The notes: generated from the letters alone by a model not told the origin. Positions 38,231-47,562 are shown, counted from the stretch's first letter. The stretch: DNA of 64,000 nt from Leyella stercorea (GCF_021531655.1 NZ_JADYUF010000016.1:1-64000), one strand, 5' to 3'. Translations and numbers: made by a program.

Positions 38231-40189
38231 ATGAGCGATATAATACAACTGTTGCCCGATTCAGTGGCCAATCAGATTGCGGCAGGCGAGGTGATACAGC
38301 GTCCCGCAAGCGTCATTAAGGAACTCGTCGAGAACTCCATCGATGCCGGAGCTACGTCCATCCAGGTGGTGTGCGTTGACTCCGGACGCACCTCAATACA
38401 GGTTATCGACAACGGCAAGGGCATGTCCGAGACCGATGCCCGGCTCTCGTTCGAGCGCCATGCCACAAGCAAGATACGCAAGGCCGACGACCTCTTCAAT
38501 CTGCATACGATGGGATTTCGAGGCGAGGCGCTCGCTTCGATAGCAGCCGTGGCACAGGTGACGCTCAAGACACGCATGGCAGACGACGACCTGGGCACAC
38601 AGTTGTCGCTGGCAGGGTCGCGTTTCGTATCGCAAGAGGCTTGCTCGTGCGCCGTAGGCAGCAATTTCCTCATCGAAAACCTATTCTACAACGTTCCAGT
38701 GAGGCGCAAGTTCCTCAAGTCGAACGCCACCGAGCTCAACAATATCGTCACGGCTTTCGAGCGTATAGCCCTCGTCAATCCCGACGTGGCATTCTCGCTC
38801 TACAACAACGACAACGAACTCTACAACCTCAAGGCCTCTGGCTTGCGCCAGCGCATAGTCGACGTGTTCGGCAAGAAAATCAACCAGCACCTCCTGCCCA
38901 TAGATATTGACACCACGATGTGCAAGCTCACGGGATTCATAGGCAAACCCGAGTCGGCACGACGCAAGGGAGCGCGCCAGTACTTCTTTGTCAACGGCCG
39001 CTACATGAAGCATCCCTACTTCCACAAGGCGGTGATGGCAGCCTACGAACGACTCGTACCCGAGGGCGACCAGGTGCCGTATTTCATCTACTTCACCGTC
39101 AAACCCGAAGACATCGACGTAAACATACACCCCACCAAGACCGAAATCAAGTTTGAGAACGAACCCACGATATGGCAGATACTTGCCGCAGCCGTGAAGG
39201 ATGCGGTCGGAATGTTCAGCGATGTGACAGCCATTGAGTTCGACACCGAGGGCCAACCCGACATTCCGGCACTCGGAACCATGGACGAAGTGCGTGCCCC
39301 CAAACTGCAATACAATCCCTCGTACAATCCATTCAACGAACCCTCGCCACGACGCTCGGCTCCATCAGAGTGGGAAAGCATGTTCGAAGGACTCGAAAGC
39401 AGCTCTTCGCGCCAGCGCCAGACATCGCTTTTCGATGGCAGCAACGACATGATATTAGGCTCAAAAGCCAATCGCAGCATCACCGATACGATGCCCGACA
39501 TACCCGACCTGCAGCCCGTTGCATCGGCAGCCAGCGTCGCTCCTAATCCCGAACCCGTCCCGATAGCATCCCGAATGACCGCTACAGACGAACCGTCGTC
39601 GCCGTCGTCGTCGCCCATAGAGGACAAGTCGCCCGTACATTATCAATATAAGGGGCAGTACATAATGACCGCCGTGAAGTCGGGACTCATGATTATAGAC
39701 CAGCATCGTGCCCACATGCGCATACTCTACGAGCGTTATACCGAGCAGATCAACGTCAACAAGTCAGCCGCACAGAAGCTGATGTTTCCCGAATCGGTAC
39801 AGTTCGCCCAGTCGGAAGACGTGGTCATGCAGCAGCTGTTGCCCGATCTGAAGTCGGCAGGCTTCGACATGAGCGAGCTTGGAGGCGGAGTGTACTCCAT
39901 ATGTGGCGTACCCTCGGGATTGGACGGACTTGACTACGTCTCGCTCGTGCAGGATATCGTGGCCTCGGCAGCCGACAATACCAGCTCAGCGCTCGACCAT
40001 GCCACCCACACCGTAGCCCTATGCCTGGCACGAAGCGCAGCCGTGGCATACGGACAGGTACTCGGCAACGACGAGATGGAGAACATCGTAAACGACCTCT
40101 TTGCCTGCTCCAACTTCAACTACGCCCCCGACGGCAGCAAGATACTCTCCATTCTGAAGCAGACCGAAATACAGCGCATGCTCGGATAG
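38231..40189 (+). CDS. mutL: DNA mismatch repair protein MutL
   Basis: The 652-residue GHKL ATPase is complete at the N-terminus: QIAAGEVIQRPASVIKELVENSIDAG (E31 and N35 match the E. coli ATPase residues), DNGKGM (D60-M65), FERHATSKI and GFRGEALAS. A variable linker rich in Ser and Pro (about residues 350-465) leads to the C-terminal dimerisation domain from about 470. In MutL endonucleases this domain carries DQHA-x2-E-x4-E; here D490 begins DQHRAHMRILYE, so the Ala and the first Glu are lost. The Cys-Pro-His-Gly-Arg motif is replaced by CSNFNYAPDGSK near C626. MutL couples MutS mismatch recognition to strand removal. Whether this protein nicks DNA is doubtful on sequence. Confidence 0.96.
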   Translation: MSDIIQLLPDSVANQIAAGEVIQRPASVIKELVENSIDAGATSIQVVCVDSGRTSIQVIDNGKGMSETDARLSFERHATSKIRKADDLFNLHTMGFRGEALASIAAVAQVTLKTRMADDDLGTQLSLAGSRFVSQEACSCAVGSNFLIENLFYNVPVRRKFLKSNATELNNIVTAFERIALVNPDVAFSLYNNDNELYNLKASGLRQRIVDVFGKKINQHLLPIDIDTTMCKLTGFIGKPESARRKGARQYFFVNGRYMKHPYFHKAVMAAYERLVPEGDQVPYFIYFTVKPEDIDVNIHPTKTEIKFENEPTIWQILAAAVKDAVGMFSDVTAIEFDTEGQPDIPALGTMDEVRAPKLQYNPSYNPFNEPSPRRSAPSEWESMFEGLESSSSRQRQTSLFDGSNDMILGSKANRSITDTMPDIPDLQPVASAASVAPNPEPVPIASRMTATDEPSSPSSSPIEDKSPVHYQYKGQYIMTAVKSGLMIIDQHRAHMRILYERYTEQINVNKSAAQKLMFPESVQFAQSEDVVMQQLLPDLKSAGFDMSELGGGVYSICGVPSGLDGLDYVSLVQDIVASAADNTSSALDHATHTVALCLARSAAVAYGQVLGNDEMENIVNDLFACSNFNYAPDGSKILSILKQTEIQRMLG

Positions 40190-40465
40190 GCCGTAATCGG
40201 CATAAACCATAAGAAATATTGACAAGCATAATGACACAAAACATACACAATGGCATAAAATATTAACATACAATCAGATAAAAATTTCAGCTAAACTGTT
40301 CGTTATTTATCTTTTTTAGCCATAATGACAATATTTTCGTCAAAATAGTGCGGTTATTTAGTTTTTATTAGTAACTTTGCCGAAAAATAATGGGGTATAA
40401 TGCCCTTTAGCTAAATTTCAATAGGAAAAATTGGTATATAATTTGATTGTTAAATAATAAAGGTT
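40190..40465. other. AT-rich leader of the OmpA gene
   Basis: No gene or terminator is visible after mutL. TAACTTTGC at 40372-40380 is the promoter. The transcript leader of about 80 nt is AT-rich and shows no strong structure. Confidence 0.5.
40372..40380 (+). promoter_or_regulatory. Strong promoter of the OmpA-family gene
   Basis: TAACTTTGC, preceded by TAG and an AT-rich stretch, is a consensus Bacteroidetes -7 element about 86 bp before the ATG. It suits a highly expressed porin. Confidence 0.75.
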
Positions 40466-41608
40466 ATGAAAAAGTTATTTATTGTTTTGGCAATGTGTGG
40501 TCTCACAATGGGCTCAATGGCTCAGGAGACAACAGATCCTGTACAGAAGTACAGCGTTGCAACAAACTCATTCTGGAGCAACTGGTTTATTCAGGTAGGT
40601 GCTGATTGGAACGCATTCTACTCAAACGAAGAGCATGGACAGGGTCTTGCACGTAGTCCGTTCAAGAGCTTCCGCGCAACTCCGGGCTTCTCATTGGCTA
40701 TCGGTAAGTGGTTTACACCGGGTCTTGGTCTTCGCACTAAGTTCTCTGGCGTTTGGGGCCGCACTGTAGTAGACGAGAACAAGTACTCTAACAAGACTTG
40801 GACACTCAACGAGAACGTTCTCTTCAACCTCAGCAACATGATCTACGGCTACAACCCGACACGCGTTTGGAACTTCGTTCCTTTCGTAGGTGCAGGTATC
40901 AACCGTAACTGCGACGCCAACACTTACGCTATGAACCTCTCTGCAGGTATCCTCAACACATTCCGCGTAAGCAAGCACGTAGGAATCCACCTCGAGCTCG
41001 GCTGGAACTGGGCTGAGTCCGACTGCGACGGCGTTACATACGGCAACTACGGTGGCCGCGTTTGGGACAGCCACGACAACAAGCTCTACGCTGAGCTCGG
41101 TCTTACATTCAACCTTGGCAAGGCTACTTGGGACAAGACTCCTGACGTAGACGCTATCAAGGCCCTCTCACAGAGCCAGATCGACGCCCTCAACGCACAG
41201 CTCAATGACGCTAACGCTGAGAACGCTCGCCTGAAGAACCTCCTCGCTCAGAAGAAGGATGAGCCAGCTCCTGTTGCTAAGAACTACAGCAACACTCCGA
41301 TGTCTGTATTCTTCAACATCAACAAGGCAACTGTAGCTTCACGTAAGGACCTCGTTAACATCAAGTCACTTGCTGACTTCGCTAAGGAGAACAACTCTAA
41401 CCTCGTTGTAACAGGTTATGCTGACAGCGCTACAGGTTCTGCAGCTTACAACCAGAAGCTCTCTGAGCGTCGTGCTGAGACCGTAGCTAACGAGCTCGTT
41501 AAGATGGGTGTTAGCCGCGACAATATCTCTACAGAAGGCAAGGGTGGTGTTAAGGACCTCTCACCGGTTTCTTACAACCGTCGTGCTACTGTTAAGCTCG
41601 CCGACTAA
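40466..41608 (+). CDS. OmpA-family outer-membrane protein
   Basis: The 380-residue protein has a signal peptide (ending GSMAQ). An N-terminal beta-barrel of about 220 residues follows (ATNSFWSNWFIQVGADWNAFYSN through NKLYAELGLTFNLG). A short coiled coil comes next (ALSQSQIDALNAQLNDANAENARLKNLLAQ, about residues 235-265). The C-terminal OmpA peptidoglycan-binding domain is at about 280-378 (MSVFFNINKATVAS, VVTGYADSATGSAAYNQKLSERRAETV). Such proteins tether the outer membrane to the cell wall. Codon use is strongly biased to a narrow set (GGT, ACT, CTC, AAC), unlike neighbours, pointing to very high expression. It has its own promoter and terminator. Confidence 0.93.
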   Translation: MKKLFIVLAMCGLTMGSMAQETTDPVQKYSVATNSFWSNWFIQVGADWNAFYSNEEHGQGLARSPFKSFRATPGFSLAIGKWFTPGLGLRTKFSGVWGRTVVDENKYSNKTWTLNENVLFNLSNMIYGYNPTRVWNFVPFVGAGINRNCDANTYAMNLSAGILNTFRVSKHVGIHLELGWNWAESDCDGVTYGNYGGRVWDSHDNKLYAELGLTFNLGKATWDKTPDVDAIKALSQSQIDALNAQLNDANAENARLKNLLAQKKDEPAPVAKNYSNTPMSVFFNINKATVASRKDLVNIKSLADFAKENNSNLVVTGYADSATGSAAYNQKLSERRAETVANELVKMGVSRDNISTEGKGGVKDLSPVSYNRRATVKLAD

Positions 41609-41659
41609 TCAGCAATGCTTGGCGATTGTATAGGTAATCGTAAAAAAACAAACAATATG

Positions 41660-41690
41660 GGTGCTTTCCGCAAGGAAGGCACCTTTTTTT
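41660..41690 (+). terminator. Terminator of the OmpA gene
   Basis: GGTGCTTTCC and GGAAGGCACC pair around GCAA (one mismatch or bulge), followed by seven T. Confidence 0.9.
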
Positions 41691-41731
41691 ATGTCCTTAG
41701 GCTTTATAAAAGGTTGGTTTACGCTCCATAA

Positions 41732-41755
41732 TTGAAAAAAGATATGTAAATTTGC
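41732..41755 (+). promoter_or_regulatory. Promoter of the envelope-modification cluster
   Basis: TAAATTTGC at 41747-41755 is the -7 box. A TTG at 41732 is too close for a perfect -33, so the call rests on the -7 element. It lies 21 bp before the ATG. Confidence 0.55.
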
Positions 41756-41776
41756 GTAAAATAAATCAACATTCGA

Positions 41777-43606
41777 ATGAGATACTTACAAAAGATGCGC
41801 CGATTTGCGGCTCTCGTGTGCGAACCGTTGCGTTGCAATGCCCCGTTTTTCGTGTTCATGTATGTCCTTGGATGTATATCTGCCTGGGCGACATTGCCCG
41901 ATGTTCGTGGAGCACATCTGTACAAGAACCTGTACCCCGAACTCTTTCTCGATGTCTATGTGCTTGCCTTGGTGCTCACGTTGCTGCCCCGTCGTGTGCG
42001 CCCATGGGTGCGTGGCATATTCTATTTTATATTGTATGCGGTAGCGTTGGTCGACGTCTATTGCTTTGTCAAGTTCCATTCGTCGCTCACCCCAACCATG
42101 CTGCTCCTCGTAGGCGAAACTGACTCGCGCGAAGCAGGTGAGTTCTTGCGCTCATGTGTGTCGCCCGACGTGTTGTTCAGCAATGTAGGTTGGGTGGTGT
42201 TGCTCATGTTCATACATCTGCTTGTGGCGTTGCAGCTGCGCTTTCCTCACTTCGTACCTAAGAACTGGTGCCGGTTGTTCTGGTCGTTGCTCGACCGTTT
42301 CGGGCTGATGCTTAAACGGGTGCGCCCCGTTACTCAATGGACTGTGCTCCTGTTGCTTATAGGCTCGATTGTATCAAGCTCCCACAACAAGGCAGCCTTC
42401 GTCAAGCTGATGTCGGGCCGTACAATCGGTGACGTAGAACATACGCTCACCGAGAAGCGTCCTGCCAACCTTTATCAGCCTATTTATCGTCTGGCATTCA
42501 GCCTTTACGCCAATACGCTCACCGCAAAGCAGGTAGACCGCCTTGTAGCGAGGGTTGATAAGGCGCGCGTCGATTCTTGTTCGTTCCGCTCGCCCAATAT
42601 CGTTCTCATCATAGGCGAGAGCTACAACCGCCACCACTCGGCACAGTATGGCTACTGCATGCCTACAACGCCACGCCAGCAGAAGCTCGAGAAGCAGGGT
42701 CGATTGGTGAAATATACCGACGTAGTGAGCCCCTGGAACCTCACGAGCTTCGTCTTCAAGCACATCTTCTCGCTCTATACTGTAGGCGACAAGGGTGAGT
42801 GGTGCGACTATCCGTTGTTCCCTGCCGTGTTCCGCAAGGCAGGTTATCATGTCACATTCATCACAAACCAGTTCCTACCGAAAGCCGGTGAGGCGGTGTA
42901 CGACTTCAGTGGCGGATTCTTCTTGAACAATCCGAAGCTGAGTGCGGCACAGTTCGACACCCGCAACACCAAGTTGCACGAGTTTGACGAAGATTTGCTC
43001 AAGGATTACGACGAACTTAAGGGTCAGAACGGCGACAACAACCTCATCATTTTCCACCTTTTGGGTCAGCATGTGGCCTATCGCCAGCGCTCACCGAGAA
43101 ATCGCAAGCACTTCCACGGCGACGATTACAAGGAACTGAAGCCCAATCTCAACGCCCGCGAGCGCCAGATACTCGCCGACTACGACAATGCCATACTCTA
43201 CAACGACTCAGTCGTGACCGAGATAGTGAAGAAGTTTGAGAACGACGACGCCATCGTCATCTACGTTCCTGACCACGGCGAGGAGTGTTATGAGGGCGAT
43301 ATGCACTTCTTCTGTCGCATGCACTCAGCCAAGGTAGACGCCCGTCTGGCGCACGCCGAATTTGATATACCTATGTGGATATGGTGTTCGCGCAAGTACA
43401 TACGCCGCCGTCCGGAAATATTCCGGGAGATAATGTCGTCGCGCAATCGTCGTTATATGACCGACGCGTTGCCCCACATGCTACTCTATCTTGCCGGAAT
43501 ATCGTGTCCCGAATATAAGGAACGACTCAATCTGCTGTCGCCCCATTATGACGAATCACGTCCGCGAATACTCAAGAATTCAGCCGATTACGACAAGTTG
43601 AATTAG
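41777..43606 (+). CDS. Membrane phosphoethanolamine-transferase-like sulfatase-fold protein (EptA type)
   Basis: The 609-residue protein has an N-terminal domain of several membrane helices (about residues 22-200) and a C-terminal periplasmic sulfatase-fold domain from about residue 272. The metal and nucleophile pattern fits lipid A phosphoethanolamine transferases: IVLIIGES (E281), a candidate nucleophile Thr323 in SPWNLTSF, and IVIYVPDHGEE (D499, H500). In this family the enzyme moves phosphoethanolamine from phosphatidylethanolamine to lipid A or a glycan on the outer face of the inner membrane. The acceptor here is unknown. It is the first gene of a run of envelope genes, separated from the next by a repeat block. 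Confidence 0.85.
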   Translation: MRYLQKMRRFAALVCEPLRCNAPFFVFMYVLGCISAWATLPDVRGAHLYKNLYPELFLDVYVLALVLTLLPRRVRPWVRGIFYFILYAVALVDVYCFVKFHSSLTPTMLLLVGETDSREAGEFLRSCVSPDVLFSNVGWVVLLMFIHLLVALQLRFPHFVPKNWCRLFWSLLDRFGLMLKRVRPVTQWTVLLLLIGSIVSSSHNKAAFVKLMSGRTIGDVEHTLTEKRPANLYQPIYRLAFSLYANTLTAKQVDRLVARVDKARVDSCSFRSPNIVLIIGESYNRHHSAQYGYCMPTTPRQQKLEKQGRLVKYTDVVSPWNLTSFVFKHIFSLYTVGDKGEWCDYPLFPAVFRKAGYHVTFITNQFLPKAGEAVYDFSGGFFLNNPKLSAAQFDTRNTKLHEFDEDLLKDYDELKGQNGDNNLIIFHLLGQHVAYRQRSPRNRKHFHGDDYKELKPNLNARERQILADYDNAILYNDSVVTEIVKKFENDDAIVIYVPDHGEECYEGDMHFFCRMHSAKVDARLAHAEFDIPMWIWCSRKYIRRRPEIFREIMSSRNRRYMTDALPHMLLYLAGISCPEYKERLNLLSPHYDESRPRILKNSADYDKLN

Positions 43607-43857
43607 GAATTAGGAGTTAGGAATTAGGAATTTGTCGGCTGTGCCGATTACGAATTAAGAATTAAGAATTTCGTAATTCACAATTCCAAACTCGTAATTC
43701 ATAAATAAAAAAACTCGTAATTCATAAATAAAAAAACTCGTAATTCGTAACTCCTAATTCGTAACTCATAAATAGAATAACTCGTAATTCGTAACTCCTA
43801 ATTCGTAATTCATAAATAGAATAACTCTTAACTCGTAACTCCTAATTCGTAACTCAA
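43604..43857. repeat. AT-rich tandem and inverted repeats of GAATTAGGAGTTA type
   Basis: The 250-bp block consists of imperfect copies of ACTCGTAATTCATAAATA (two adjacent copies of a 23-bp unit near 43690-43735) and of a 44-bp unit with ACTCGTAATTCGTAACTCCT (two copies near 43735-43822). The start (GAATTAGGAGTTAGGAATTA) is the complement of CCTAATTCGTAACTCCTAA in the later copies, so the RNA can fold back. It ends 5 bp before the next ATG, so repeat number could affect translation. Confidence 0.9.
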
Positions 43858-43861
43858 CACC

Positions 43862-44908
43862 ATGCTCACTCGTACAGAATGTTCCGCATTGCGTGGACTC
43901 GCCATCATAGGGATTTTCCTTCACAACTATTGCCATTGGCTTGGCTTTGCTGTGAAGGAGAACGAGTACACGTTCACTATATCGAAGAGTTCGCAGCTCA
44001 TTCAGGCTATTATGTCGCCCGACTGGAATCTGCCCGTCCATCTGCTCTCGTTCTTCGGTCATTACGGCGTGCCCGTGTTCCTGTTTTTGTCAGCCTACGG
44101 CCTGGTGATGAAATACGAGAACTGTGGCGGACGCAAACCGTCAGCCAGGCAGACCGCCTTCCTGCCCTTCGTAGGCCACCATTACGCGAAGCTTTTCAAG
44201 ATGATGATAGTAGGATTTGTCATCTTCACCATGGTAGACGCCATCACTCCGGGCCGTCACAACTATCAGCTGATGGACATACTCGGCCAGTTGTTCATGT
44301 TCAACAATATGATGCCCGACCCCGACCACGTCATCTGGCCCGGTCCGTACTGGTTCTTCGGACTCATGATGCAGCTCTACATAGTCTATCGTCTGCTGCT
44401 TTGGCGCAAGGGCGACATCTTCCCGTTGCTGCTGATAGTGGCATGTTGGGCAATGCAGGCATTCTGCGACCCCGAGGGCGACACCCTCAACCGCGTGCGC
44501 TACAACTTCATGGGCGGAGTGCTTCCGTTCTGTGCCGGACTGCTCTACGCCCGTCATGCCAAGCCGATGAGCCATGCCTTCTGGGTGACGCAGACCATAA
44601 TAAGCGTAGTGCTCGTCTTCTTCTTCAGCTTCAACTTCCAGTTGTGGCTGTGGGCACCGCTCTTCGTGTGCTCAGCATCGGTAGGAATAGCCAAGCTCAC
44701 GCCTGCCAAAATCAACAAGTGGATAGCCTGGATGGGAGGCATATCAGCCGCCCTCTTCGTGCTTCACCCCATCACTCGCAAGATATTAATACCCATATCG
44801 CGCCACGGCGACGTATATACAGGCTTGTTGCTGTATATAGTTGCGTCAGTAGCATTGGCGTGGTTCTATCATAACTTCAAGTTGCGCAATGAAGATACCA
44901 AGCATTGA
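43862..44908 (+). CDS. Membrane acyltransferase (acyltransferase_3 family), first copy
   Basis: The 348-residue polytopic protein starts with ECSALRGLAIIGIFLHNYCHW; the His in the first membrane segment corresponds to the active-site region of acyltransferase_3 proteins. It continues with about ten hydrophobic segments (FGHYGVPVFLFLSAYGLVMKYE is the second signature). This family moves acetyl or other acyl groups onto surface carbohydrates. It overlaps the next acyltransferase gene by 20 bp in another frame, so the two are translated together. The acceptor is unknown; the setting suggests a glycan or lipid A. Confidence 0.85.
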   Translation: MLTRTECSALRGLAIIGIFLHNYCHWLGFAVKENEYTFTISKSSQLIQAIMSPDWNLPVHLLSFFGHYGVPVFLFLSAYGLVMKYENCGGRKPSARQTAFLPFVGHHYAKLFKMMIVGFVIFTMVDAITPGRHNYQLMDILGQLFMFNNMMPDPDHVIWPGPYWFFGLMMQLYIVYRLLLWRKGDIFPLLLIVACWAMQAFCDPEGDTLNRVRYNFMGGVLPFCAGLLYARHAKPMSHAFWVTQTIISVVLVFFFSFNFQLWLWAPLFVCSASVGIAKLTPAKINKWIAWMGGISAALFVLHPITRKILIPISRHGDVYTGLLLYIVASVALAWFYHNFKLRNEDTKH

Positions 44909-45884
44909 ATTAGCCAACATATCACGCTTTCGCGCTGAGCAGATGGGAGCCGCGATGCTCTTCGTCATACTCTTTCACGTTGCACTCGACCGTGGCGACC
45001 CGTTCTACGGATTGCGCCGGTGTGGCAATGTGGGTGTCGACATATTCCTTTTTTTAAGTGGAGTGGGGCTGTGGTTCTCGTGGGTGAAGACGCCCGACGT
45101 ACTTCGGTTCTACCGCCGTCGCCTCTTGCGCATCGTGCCGACATGGCTTGTCGTTGCCACGGCGTTCTATCTGCCCGACTATCTTGGTGCGCGCCGCTTC
45201 TCGCGCAGCCTTGTCGACCTCATAGGCGACATCACCATCAACTGGGATTTCTGGCTTCACGACGAGCTGACGTTCTGGTATGTGCCCGCAATAATGGCAC
45301 TTTACCTTGTGGCACCGTGGTATATGCGGCTCGTGCAGAGCCGTCCCGTCTACCGATGGTTGCCGTTGCTGATGGTGATATGGTGTGTTATGGTGCAATG
45401 GGTGCTGCCCATACACCATGCCGTGGGCCATATAGAGATATTCTGGAGCCGTGTGCCCATATTCTTTATAGGCATCAACTTCGGCGAAATGGTTCGTACG
45501 CGCCGGCAGTTGCCCGGTGAAGCCGTGTGGCTGCTGCTCATCACGTTCCTCATGACGTTCGGCACGTGTCTCTATCTGGAGCAAGTGCGCCACGGACATT
45601 TCCCCCTCTTCGTAGAGCGTATGCTCTACATACCCTTCACGGTGTGTACCGTTCTGGTGATGAACCGCATCTTCCGCCGCATGCCGCAATGGGTCAACAG
45701 CTCGTTCCGGTTCGTCGGAGCGTTGAGTCTGGAGGCTTATCTCATCCACATCCACTTCGTGCTTGTGTATGTTCAGCCCTATCATCTGGGCTATTGGCTC
45801 ACCTTCCTCGTCACCGTAGCCATAACGCTGCCCATAGCATGGCTTCTGCAGCGACTCATAGGACTGCTGACGGCAAGGCTATAG
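44889..45884 (+). CDS. Membrane acyltransferase (acyltransferase_3 family), second copy
   Basis: The 331-residue polytopic protein has the family features RAEQMGAAMLFVILFHVALDRG (active-site His) and GNVGVDIFLFLSGVGLWFSW, then FYRRRLLRIVPTWL, the conserved Arg-rich turn. It is distinct from the first copy and overlaps its end by 20 bp. It probably adds an acyl group to the same or a related surface polymer. Confidence 0.88.
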   Translation: MKIPSIELANISRFRAEQMGAAMLFVILFHVALDRGDPFYGLRRCGNVGVDIFLFLSGVGLWFSWVKTPDVLRFYRRRLLRIVPTWLVVATAFYLPDYLGARRFSRSLVDLIGDITINWDFWLHDELTFWYVPAIMALYLVAPWYMRLVQSRPVYRWLPLLMVIWCVMVQWVLPIHHAVGHIEIFWSRVPIFFIGINFGEMVRTRRQLPGEAVWLLLITFLMTFGTCLYLEQVRHGHFPLFVERMLYIPFTVCTVLVMNRIFRRMPQWVNSSFRFVGALSLEAYLIHIHFVLVYVQPYHLGYWLTFLVTVAITLPIAWLLQRLIGLLTARL

Positions 45885-45933
45885 ACCACAATGGTCGTGA
45901 TAATAGACAACAATTCAAAAAAAACTGACATAT

Positions 45934-46818
45934 ATGATAAAGAGCATCCTGCGCCTTACGCGCCCCAAGCAATGGATAAAGAACATGTTCGTCTTTATCC
46001 CCATGTTTTTCGGTGGCGAACTGTTCGACCTGCACAGCGTGTGGCTTGCCGTGCTGACGTTCTTCGCCTTCAGTCTGGTTGCATCGTCGATATACTGCTA
46101 CAACGACATTGTCGATATTGATGCCGACCGCAATCATCCCGTGAAGTGCCTGCGTCCGATAGCATCGGGCGAAGTTAGCATACGCCTGGGTTATATACTC
46201 ATGACGCTGACGTTCTGCCTCGGCATGGGCATATTGCTCTTGCTGCCGCCCGAAGTGATGAGCCAGGTCATGGCAGTCATCGTGTTCTACTATGTGCTCA
46301 ACCTCGCCTATTGCTCCAAGCTCAAGCAGTTTGCCATACTCGACGTGTGCATCGTGGCATTCGGTTTTGTGCTGCGCATACTGGCGGGAGGCTTTGCCTG
46401 CGAGCTGGCTCTGAGCAACTGGATAGTCATAATGACCTTCCTGCTCACGCTGTTCATGTCGTTTGCCAAGCGTCGCGACGACGTGTTGCGCATGAATTCC
46501 ACCGGCGAGGCGCCACGCAAGAACACCGTGCGCTACAATCTCACGTTCATCAACCAGGCCATAACCATCACCGCCTCCGTGACGCTCGTGTGCTACATCA
46601 TGTATTGCGTGTCGCCCGAGGTGAGCGAGCGTTTTGATACGCCCTACCTATACCTTACGTTCGTCTTCGTGCTGTTGGGCCTGCTGCGCTACATTCAGAT
46701 AGCCGTGGTCGACGAGAAGAGCGGCGACCCCACCAAGATAATCCTGCGCGACCACTTCTCGCAGATTATCGTAGTGGCATGGCTGCTGTCGTTCCTCCTT
46801 ATGATATACGTGATATGA
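45934..46818 (+). CDS. UbiA-family polyprenyl-phosphate phosphoribosyltransferase (DPPR synthase-like)
   Basis: The 294-residue integral membrane enzyme has the UbiA Asp-rich motif N57-D-x-x-D61-x-D63-A-D65 in YCYNDIVDIDADRNHPVK. LDVCIVAFGFVLRILAGG and SFAKRRDDVL are features of decaprenyl-phosphate phosphoribosyltransferases (as in mycobacterial Rv3806c) rather than of quinone or heme prenyltransferases. The reaction in that family is polyprenyl phosphate plus PRPP giving polyprenyl-phospho-5-phosphoribose. The stop codon overlaps the start of the phosphatase gene (ATGA), so the two proteins are made together, as expected for consecutive steps. Substrate choice is inferred from the family. 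Confidence 0.85.
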   Translation: MIKSILRLTRPKQWIKNMFVFIPMFFGGELFDLHSVWLAVLTFFAFSLVASSIYCYNDIVDIDADRNHPVKCLRPIASGEVSIRLGYILMTLTFCLGMGILLLLPPEVMSQVMAVIVFYYVLNLAYCSKLKQFAILDVCIVAFGFVLRILAGGFACELALSNWIVIMTFLLTLFMSFAKRRDDVLRMNSTGEAPRKNTVRYNLTFINQAITITASVTLVCYIMYCVSPEVSERFDTPYLYLTFVFVLLGLLRYIQIAVVDEKSGDPTKIILRDHFSQIIVVAWLLSFLLMIYVI

Positions 46819-47438
46819 TGCGCCGGCTGTATCTGTTCGACTTCGACGGGACGCTTACCTCCGCCGACACCCTGCTGTGCTTCATACGCTATGCCTGCGG
46901 AACGTGGCGCTTCCTGATAGGTTTTGCGCTGTTCAGTCCGTTGCTGGTGCTCATGAAGCTTGGCCTTTATGCCAACTGGCGAGCCAAGCAACACCTCTTT
47001 GCTTGGTATTTCCGAGGGATGAAAGCCAGCGATTTCGACGACGTGTGCCGCCGTTTTGCCGCCGACAACCATAGTCTGCTGCGCCCGAAGGCGCTCGAAA
47101 AGCTGCGTCACGTGTTCGGGCAGGGCTCGACAGTGGCAATAGTCAGCGCAAGCATCGACAACTGGGTGCGCCCGTTCTTCTATCAACTGACGGCGCACAG
47201 CGCTTCTGATTTCCGTGTCATAGGCACCAAGGTGGAGGCCGACAGCAACGGCAGACTCACCGGACGCTTCCTCACCAACAACTGCTACGGCCCTGAGAAG
47301 GTGCGGCGTGTGCTTGCCGAGTATCCCCAACTTGCCGCCCAACGCTCCTCGTATGTCGTTGAGGCATATGGCGATAGCCGTGGCGATAAGGAGCTGCTCG
47401 CCTTTGCCGACAACGCTTTCTATCGTCCGTTTCAATAG
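46815..47438 (+). CDS. HAD-IB family phosphatase, probable DPPR 5-phosphatase
   Basis: The 207-residue HAD enzyme has motif I DFDGTLT (D9 nucleophile, D11), motif II in VAIVSAS and motif IV YGDSRGDKELL. A hydrophobic segment around residues 30-55 (WRFLIGFALFSPLLVLMKLGL) could touch the membrane. Translational coupling to the UbiA-type gene suggests it removes the 5-phosphate of polyprenyl-phospho-5-phosphoribose, the step done by a different protein family (PAP2-type Rv3807c) in mycobacteria; this is inference. The start at 46815 (ATG in the ATGA overlap) or 46818 cannot be told apart. An upstream in-frame ATG at 46779 lies inside the preceding gene. Confidence 0.85.
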   Translation: MMRRLYLFDFDGTLTSADTLLCFIRYACGTWRFLIGFALFSPLLVLMKLGLYANWRAKQHLFAWYFRGMKASDFDDVCRRFAADNHSLLRPKALEKLRHVFGQGSTVAIVSASIDNWVRPFFYQLTAHSASDFRVIGTKVEADSNGRLTGRFLTNNCYGPEKVRRVLAEYPQLAAQRSSYVVEAYGDSRGDKELLAFADNAFYRPFQ

Positions 47439-47457
47439 CCCAAATCCACCTCCATTC

Positions 47458-47562
47458 CAAAAGGACTCGTTTTGCCCTGTAAAAGGACTCGTTTTGTACA
47501 GCAAAAGGACTCCTTTTGAGTGCCAAAAGGGCCCCTTTTGAGAGCCAAAAGGACTCCTTTTG
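47458..47562. repeat. 22-bp-period palindrome array D (5 units)
   Basis: Units start at 47458, 47480, 47502, 47524 and 47546, with spacers ccctg, tacag, agtgc and agagc. The unit at 47524 (CAAAAGGGCCCCTTTTG) shows a compensated change, with both half-sites altered together at the centre. The array lies 19 bp after the HAD stop codon. Confidence 0.92.

Noticed and set aside
43879..44874. 331-codon plus-strand frame overlapping the first acyltransferase
   Set aside because: Arg/His/Pro-rich sequence without helices; the other frame shows clear membrane segments and family motifs.
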